From the NCBI GenBank assembly GCA_021850835.1, contig JAJZKS010000052.1:1-9409 (forward strand): a stretch of DNA of 9,409 bases, given 5' to 3'. The notes beneath the pieces are model-generated. The model made no database searches, was not told where the DNA came from, and saw only the letters and a list, made by a program, of their open reading frames with translations. This stretch comes from Thermoplasmata archaeon. Its GTDB lineage: Archaea; Thermoplasmatota; Thermoplasmata; Thermoplasmatales; Thermoplasmataceae. Below are positions 6,142 through 9,409 of the stretch, piece after piece (within the stretch, counting starts at the first letter, position 1; every line of letters starts with the position of its first letter). The translations under genes and the position numbers were made by a program.

Positions 6142-7170
6142 ATGAGGGGAAAACAGGCCGGGGCGGTAATTGCCGCCATAGTAGTTGTGGGAATAGCAGC
6201 TTATGCAGGTTACAGCCATTACACATCCGGAAGGGCAACTCCCTTGATCGTATACTCTGCTGATGCATATGTAGCTGAGACAAACTACCTACTTTCCGCG
6301 TACCATAATGAGTCAGGTTTCATCGTCCTCAATGCCAAAGGCGGAGGGTCGTTCACCGATGCCCGCGAGATTAGCCAAGGGGATCCGGCCAATGCCTTTG
6401 TGTCAGTGGCTAAGAGCTCCTATAGCCAGTCATACCTGGGTTCGAGGTACTCAGGTTGGGCTATCGCCTTTGCCTCAGATCAGCTGGTGCTGGCATATTC
6501 CAATTCAACTCAGGCGGCACTGGTGAACAGCATTGTGGCTGAGTTCGGCTCAGCCCTCAAGACCAACAATACACAGAACTATACTGCAGCTTATGACAAC
6601 CTCACTTCCGGAAAGGTAAAAGTTGGAATTTCCAACCCAAGCAGCGATCCTGCTGGCCTGAGGGGCTGGATTTCCCTGGAGATCGCAGGGAAACTTTACG
6701 CTGGAAATGAAACACTATTTACGTCCAGGATCCTGGCAAATGGCGGGGTTTCAAACAGCACGAGCGCTGCGGAACTTGTAACTCCCCTGACAACAGGAAA
6801 TATACAGTTTCTCTTCATCTACAAATCTGTGGCGGTTTCCGACAGGCTTCCCTACATTGAACTTTCAAATTACACCAATTTTGGTAATGCCTCAATGGAA
6901 AGTTTCTACTCAGGTTTCTCATACAGCACAGCGACCGGCCCTGCATCTGGGTCCCCTATCATGCTTCTGGTCACAAGCCTTGCAGGAAATGGCGCCGACA
7001 CCGCTGCTTCGCTGAATTTCACAGTCTTTGTGGCAATGCACAACAGCGAAATGGCTTCATTCGGGCTTGTCCCTATTAGAGTGCCGCTTCTCTTCAATGA
7101 TACTGCGGTGCCGTCTCCGATATTAGATCTGCTCAATCAGGGAAAAATTACTTCAGCTGGAACCATCTAG
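6142..7170 (+). CDS. wtpA: Molybdate/tungstate-type ABC importer substrate-binding protein (WtpA/ModA-like)
   Basis: 342 residues. A basic start and a single hydrophobic helix (about 7-24) form an uncleaved membrane anchor or signal sequence; no lipobox cysteine is present. The type II periplasmic-binding fold follows. LIVYSADAYVAETNYLL (35-51) corresponds to the family's first strand and anion-contact region. GGGSFTDAREI (67-77) corresponds to the Gly/Ser loop. SGWAIAFASDQLVLAYS (104-120) matches the Wtp/Mod block usually seen as W-x-V-x-F-x-x-x-E-L-V-I-A-Y. VGISNPSSDPAGLRGW (161-176) matches the GFSNPxxDPxGYR motif. Together they indicate an oxyanion receptor held on the outer face of the membrane, probably for tungstate or molybdate. 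Sulfate or another oxyanion cannot be excluded. Eleven N-x-S/T sequons suggest surface glycosylation. It is the first gene of the operon and is followed after 18 bp by the permease. Confidence 0.82.
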   Translation: MRGKQAGAVIAAIVVVGIAAYAGYSHYTSGRATPLIVYSADAYVAETNYLLSAYHNESGFIVLNAKGGGSFTDAREISQGDPANAFVSVAKSSYSQSYLGSRYSGWAIAFASDQLVLAYSNSTQAALVNSIVAEFGSALKTNNTQNYTAAYDNLTSGKVKVGISNPSSDPAGLRGWISLEIAGKLYAGNETLFTSRILANGGVSNSTSAAELVTPLTTGNIQFLFIYKSVAVSDRLPYIELSNYTNFGNASMESFYSGFSYSTATGPASGSPIMLLVTSLAGNGADTAASLNFTVFVAMHNSEMASFGLVPIRVPLLFNDTAVPSPILDLLNQGKITSAGTI

Positions 7171-7188
7171 TTCTTAGGGGCACACTAA

Positions 7189-8010
7189 ATGAGAGGAAGG
7201 GACTGGGTATGGGCAATTTCGCTAATTTCAGTTGCCATCACTGCAGTCCCCATCATCTTCATCCTCTACTACGGATTTGTTGTATTCCACTCCGCTACAG
7301 GCCTGAGCAGTACGGTGTTTGTGTCCATCGCCATAACCATTGTTTCCTCAGCACTTGCTGCATTCATCATATTCCTGGTGTTCACTCCCCTTGCATTTGA
7401 ACTGTCCCGGAAGTCGCACGCTGTCTGGGAGGCAGTTTCAGACCTTCCCGCCTCCATTCCCCATCCCATAGTGGGAATTGCCTTCCTGTTCATTGGAAGC
7501 CCGTTAACTCCGTTTGGAAGGTTCCTGACTTCCATAGGTTTCGGGCTTTTCAATACGCTTCAGGGCCTTGTCATTGCCCTGAGTTTTGTTGCTATGCCCA
7601 TTTACCTGAGATCAGCGCAGTCAGTATTCGCTTCATCCCCGATAGAGCCTGAAAATTTTGCCATGACTCTCGGGGCAACCCGTATGAGGGTGCTCTATTC
7701 AGTCCTGGTTCCCGGGGCCTCCCGGGAAATCATATCCTCCAGCCTCACAGCCATGAGCAGGGCTATGAGCGAGTACGGATCTGTGGCCATAATAGCCAAT
7801 TATGTTCTCACCTACCCTTTCAACGGTGCCCAGACTGTTTCTGTAGAAATTTACCAGTCGTACGGATATCTTGGCCCCGGTGTAGCAGTGACTTCCTCAG
7901 CCCTCATGATACTGTTCTCCCTTGCCATTGTCATAGCAATCAGGTTTGTTGGGGGAGGGAACCTGGGTTACAGGAACAGGAGAAGTGGATCTCCGGGGAG
8001 GAAGCAGTAG
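7189..8010 (+). CDS. wtpB: Molybdate/tungstate-type ABC importer permease (WtpB/ModB-like)
   Basis: 273 residues with about six membrane segments, the usual size for ModB/WtpB. The cytoplasmic coupling (EAA) loop is clear: PENFAMTLGATRMRVLYSVL (154-173) followed by VPGASREI, with the invariant glycine at G162. After it come MSRAMSEYGSVAIIANY (about 189-205), the stretch equivalent to A-R-A-L-G-E-F-G in molybdate permeases. LPASIPHPIVGIAFL (86-100) is the conserved Pro-rich segment facing the pore. The C-terminal 20 residues are basic and cytoplasmic. It lies between the binding-protein and ATPase genes and should form the homodimeric membrane channel. A weak AGGGG (7176-7180) lies 8 bp before the start. 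The stop codon is followed directly by the ATPase start. Confidence 0.85.
   Translation: MRGRDWVWAISLISVAITAVPIIFILYYGFVVFHSATGLSSTVFVSIAITIVSSALAAFIIFLVFTPLAFELSRKSHAVWEAVSDLPASIPHPIVGIAFLFIGSPLTPFGRFLTSIGFGLFNTLQGLVIALSFVAMPIYLRSAQSVFASSPIEPENFAMTLGATRMRVLYSVLVPGASREIISSSLTAMSRAMSEYGSVAIIANYVLTYPFNGAQTVSVEIYQSYGYLGPGVAVTSSALMILFSLAIVIAIRFVGGGNLGYRNRRSGSPGRKQ
7997..8001 (+). promoter_or_regulatory. Shine-Dalgarno site for the importer ATPase
   Basis: GGAGG inside the run GGGGAGGA lies 9 bp before the ATG at 8011, within the last codons of the permease gene. It fixes the ATPase start and shows that the downstream operon gene is initiated through a ribosome site, unlike the leaderless first gene. 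Confidence 0.7.
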
Positions 8011-8604
8011 ATGATTGAAGCAGAGTTTAAGCTACTGCAGGGAGAATTCCAGCTCAGTGCAAGTTTCCGTGATGAAGGTATCATCCTCCTGACGGGCGAG
8101 AACGGCGCAGGGAAATCCACATTCCTCAATGCACTGGCAGGATTCATTCCGCTTCAGTCAGGCACCATAAGGATCAATGGAAGGGATATTACAGAGGTTG
8201 AAGTGCAGAAGCGTGGAATTGTACATATTTCTCCGGGCTCATTCATTGGCAACCTCTCAGTTGACAGGCATATTGCCTTTCCTGGTAAGCCTGATGGGAA
8301 TCCCGAAAGGATCAGGGAACTGAAGGAGAGTTTCGGGATAGATTTCCATGGAAAGGTGGGGAACCTGAGCATGGGCCAGAAAATCCGAGTTTCACTTGCA
8401 ACCGCCTTTTACAGGAGGCCAGAAGCAGTTCTCATTGATGAGGCTCTCTCTAGCCTCAGTGATCCATTTGGTGCCATGGATGAAATAAGGAAGCTATCCA
8501 CTTCACTGAAGGCGGACGTGATACTGGTCGCCCATTCTCTGCCGGATATCAGGGCAGATCATTCATACACCATTGCCAATGGAATTATGCGGCGGGCATT
8601 CTGA
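8011..8604 (+). CDS. Short ABC importer ATPase (ModC/WtpC-like core domain)
   Basis: 197 residues, only the nucleotide-binding domain. Walker A is GENGAGKST (29-37), the signature LSMGQ (119-123), Walker B AVLIDE with catalytic E144 (139-144), the D-loop SSLSD (147-151), and the switch histidine H175 in VAHS. Two points are unusual. Where most ABC ATPases have the Q-loop glutamine (V-F-Q in molybdate ATPases), this protein reads IVHISPG, with serine 74 at the likely position. It also ends right after the switch region, whereas ModC/WtpC proteins usually run about 340-360 residues and carry a C-terminal TOBE oxyanion-binding domain. It should energise the adjacent permease as a dimer, but lacks the built-in anion-sensing domain. 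No frameshift remnant follows: the convergent NUDIX gene ends 8 bp away. I leave the symbol empty because of the missing domain. Confidence 0.85.
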   Translation: MIEAEFKLLQGEFQLSASFRDEGIILLTGENGAGKSTFLNALAGFIPLQSGTIRINGRDITEVEVQKRGIVHISPGSFIGNLSVDRHIAFPGKPDGNPERIRELKESFGIDFHGKVGNLSMGQKIRVSLATAFYRRPEAVLIDEALSSLSDPFGAMDEIRKLSTSLKADVILVAHSLPDIRADHSYTIANGIMRRAF

Positions 8605-8612
8605 AACACTCT

Positions 8613-9095
8613 TCAACTGCTACCCTTAGAGAGAAATTCGTCTGCTTCCACCAGTAGTTCTCTCTGGTTGTCGTATCTTAATTTTGACATGCACTGCTCA
8701 TAATCCAGCCACTGGAATCCAGTGTGTTCGATGGATACTTTGGGCGTTTGGTTTTCCAGTGCCCTGCCAAGAAACATAACAAGCCTCTTGTGTATGAGTT
8801 CGCCGCTTCCACGTTTCTTTGCATACTGTGAATAGGAAAGTGACCTGTCATCTGAAGTCCTGGGAGGTGCACGGAACCAGTATTCTGATTCTTTCCTGAA
8901 ACCGTTGACAGGCTTCACGTTTAATCCGGTTTCTTCCAGGGTCTCCCTCTCAGCAGCTTTCTCTTCTGATTCGCCCGCCTCTATATGCCCCTTGGGGAAA
9001 TCCAGGAAGCCTTCTCTCCTGTTTAGAAGCAGGTATTTCCTTGTGCCTTTCTCTTCCTGAAAAACCACTATTCCGCTGCTGACCTCTTCCTTCAT
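8613..9095 (-). CDS. NUDIX hydrolase, Ap4A-hydrolase-like
   Basis: 160 residues from the ATG at 9095. Residue numbers below are from the ATG at 9107, twelve bases upstream. The Nudix box is perfect: G40, E46, R54, E55, E58, E59, G61 and L62 in GHIEAGESEEKAAERETLEE plus TGL fit G-x5-E-x7-R-E-x2-E-E-x-G-U, so Mg-dependent cleavage of a nucleoside diphosphate-X bond is expected. SSGIVVF (10-16) and GFLDFPKGHIEAGE (33-46) are typical of the diadenosine tetraphosphate hydrolase-like branch. Between the box and the next conserved strand (HKRLVMFLGRA, about 106-116) lies a polar segment of about 30 residues (75-105) that seems longer than usual. The exact substrate is uncertain (Ap4A, NTP or other). 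The start at 9095 (MKEEVSSG) is preferred because a TATA box lies about 25 bp upstream and family members begin this way. Confidence 0.85.
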   Translation of the reverse strand: MKEEVSSGIVVFQEEKGTRKYLLLNRREGFLDFPKGHIEAGESEEKAAERETLEETGLNVKPVNGFRKESEYWFRAPPRTSDDRSLSYSQYAKKRGSGELIHKRLVMFLGRALENQTPKVSIEHTGFQWLDYEQCMSKLRYDNQRELLVEADEFLSKGSS

Positions 9096-9115
9096 GCAAT
9101 CTTCCATGCAGAATT

Positions 9116-9123
9116 CATTTTAA
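9116..9123 (-). promoter_or_regulatory. TATA-like box for the NUDIX gene
   Basis: The minus strand reads TTAAAATG, centred about 25 bp upstream of the ATG at 9095 but only about 12 bp upstream of the ATG at 9107. This favours the shorter protein and a leaderless mRNA separate from the upstream EgtD-like gene. Confidence 0.45.
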
Positions 9124-9143
9124 CATTTGTGCAGGAGGTAATC

Positions 9144-9148
9144 AAAAA
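9144..9148 (-). terminator. Possible T-run terminator after the EgtD-like gene
   Basis: On the minus strand a TTTTT run begins 3 bases after the stop at 9151. Archaeal terminators are often simple T-runs, but a run of five is short and no stem is seen. Confidence 0.2.
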
Positions 9149-9150
9149 CT

Positions 9151-9409
9151 TCATGCCTTAGCTGAAAAAAGTGCAAAATTGGCGCCTGAGTCAGTCCAGT
9201 ATACTACACTTTCCAGGCCGGCCTCTTCCAGTTTTTTCCTGAAATCGTCAAGGGAATACTTGTATGAGTTTTCAGTGTGTATGGTCTCCCCCTTCCGGAA
9301 TTTAACGGCCACGCCGTCAAGTGATATGATCTGGTCCTTTGTGCTTTCCAGATGCATCTCGATTCTACCTTTCTTCTCGTTGTAAAAGGCATGGTGGCGG
9401 AATGCAGCC
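9151..9409 (-). CDS. egtD: EgtD-type L-histidine N-alpha-methyltransferase, C-terminal fragment
   Basis: The reading frame is open to the right edge, so only the C-terminal 86 residues or so are present and the true start lies outside; the internal ATG at 9357 is not the start. The visible part begins AAFRHHAFYNEKKGRIEMHL, the F-R-H-x-A-x-Y-N-x-x-x-x-R-I-E-M-H-L block of EgtD proteins. It continues with VKFRKGETIHTENSYKYS and ends VVYWTDSGANFALFSAKA, matching the family's W-W-T-D-x-x-x-x-F terminus. In mycobacterial EgtD, E282 and S284 contact the histidine imidazole. The E and S of TENSYKY align with them, and the distance from that E to the C-terminus, 39 residues, is the same as I recall for that protein. 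This supports trimethylation of histidine to hercynine, the first step to ergothioneine. The SAM-binding N-terminal domain is not visible. The NUDIX gene follows downstream. Confidence 0.82.
   Translation of the reverse strand, partial: AAFRHHAFYNEKKGRIEMHLESTKDQIISLDGVAVKFRKGETIHTENSYKYSLDDFRKKLEEAGLESVVYWTDSGANFALFSAKA

Noticed and set aside
7720..7732. GC-rich symmetric stretch CCCGGGGCCTCCCGGG in the permease gene
   Set aside because: It lies inside the well-conserved EAA loop coding region (VPGASRE), where codon choice explains it. No regulatory role is supported.
9132..9139. AGGAGGTA on the plus strand resembling a Shine-Dalgarno site
   Set aside because: No plus-strand gene starts within 15 bases. 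The only nearby plus frame begins about 40 bases later and is the shadow of the EgtD-like gene.
1..9409. CRISPR array, tRNA/rRNA, insertion sequence ends or defence genes
   Set aside because: I looked for regularly spaced repeats, clover-leaf or GTTCGA-type T-loop patterns, and transposase or nuclease motifs, and found none. All sizeable stretches are explained by ordinary metabolic, transport or regulatory genes.

Overview
The window looks like a chromosomal segment from a euryarchaeon, most likely of the Thermoplasmata/Thermoplasmatales type. Three things point there. Most leading genes have an archaeal TATA-like box about 25-26 bp upstream of the start codon and no ribosome binding site, which is the leaderless-transcript pattern. 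There is a Tfx-family archaeal regulator. The gene content (cytosolic M13 peptidase, archaeal Mo/W-type importer with a heavily sequon-bearing binding protein, several MFS carriers) also fits. Arginine is mostly AGG/AGA, and base composition looks close to half GC by eye. The genus cannot be named from this sequence alone. I see no rRNA, tRNA, CRISPR array, insertion sequence or phage gene. The window is gene-dense, and no gene-free stretch exceeds about 105 bp.

Left part (1-4267, all on the minus strand, read right to left): an NAD-dependent epimerase/dehydratase-like SDR (4267-3350), a PdxA-family dehydrogenase (3306-2341), a class I SAM methyltransferase 7 bp after it (2333-1563), a 12-TM MFS carrier (1516-281), and the first 63 codons of an M13 zinc peptidase that runs off the left edge. 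The SDR, PdxA and M13 genes each have a good TATA box at the leaderless distance. The methyltransferase has none and probably shares the PdxA transcript.

Middle (4268-6141): a second MFS carrier (4369-5634, plus strand) diverges from the SDR gene. Its 3' end overlaps by 8 bp the 3' end of a convergent tfx-like regulator gene (6052-5627).

Right part (6142-8604, plus strand): a three-gene molybdate/tungstate-type ABC importer (binding protein, permease, short ATPase), transcribed divergently from the Tfx regulator. The 89-bp shared intergenic region carries both TATA boxes, a perfect 12-bp palindrome over the regulator's own promoter and a direct repeat upstream of the transporter promoter. 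Because Tfx is linked in methanogens to molybdate-responsive control, the likely logic is a regulator sensing Mo/W status and controlling both itself and the importer.

Far right (8613-9409, minus strand): a NUDIX hydrolase of the Ap4A-hydrolase-like type, preceded by the C-terminal part of an EgtD-type histidine N-alpha-methyltransferase that runs off the right edge.

No unmistakable new defence or mobile system is visible. The best leads are the Tfx/importer control region, the minimal importer ATPase with a substituted Q-loop, the EgtD-like enzyme, and the PdxA homologue in a lineage expected to make PLP by another route.
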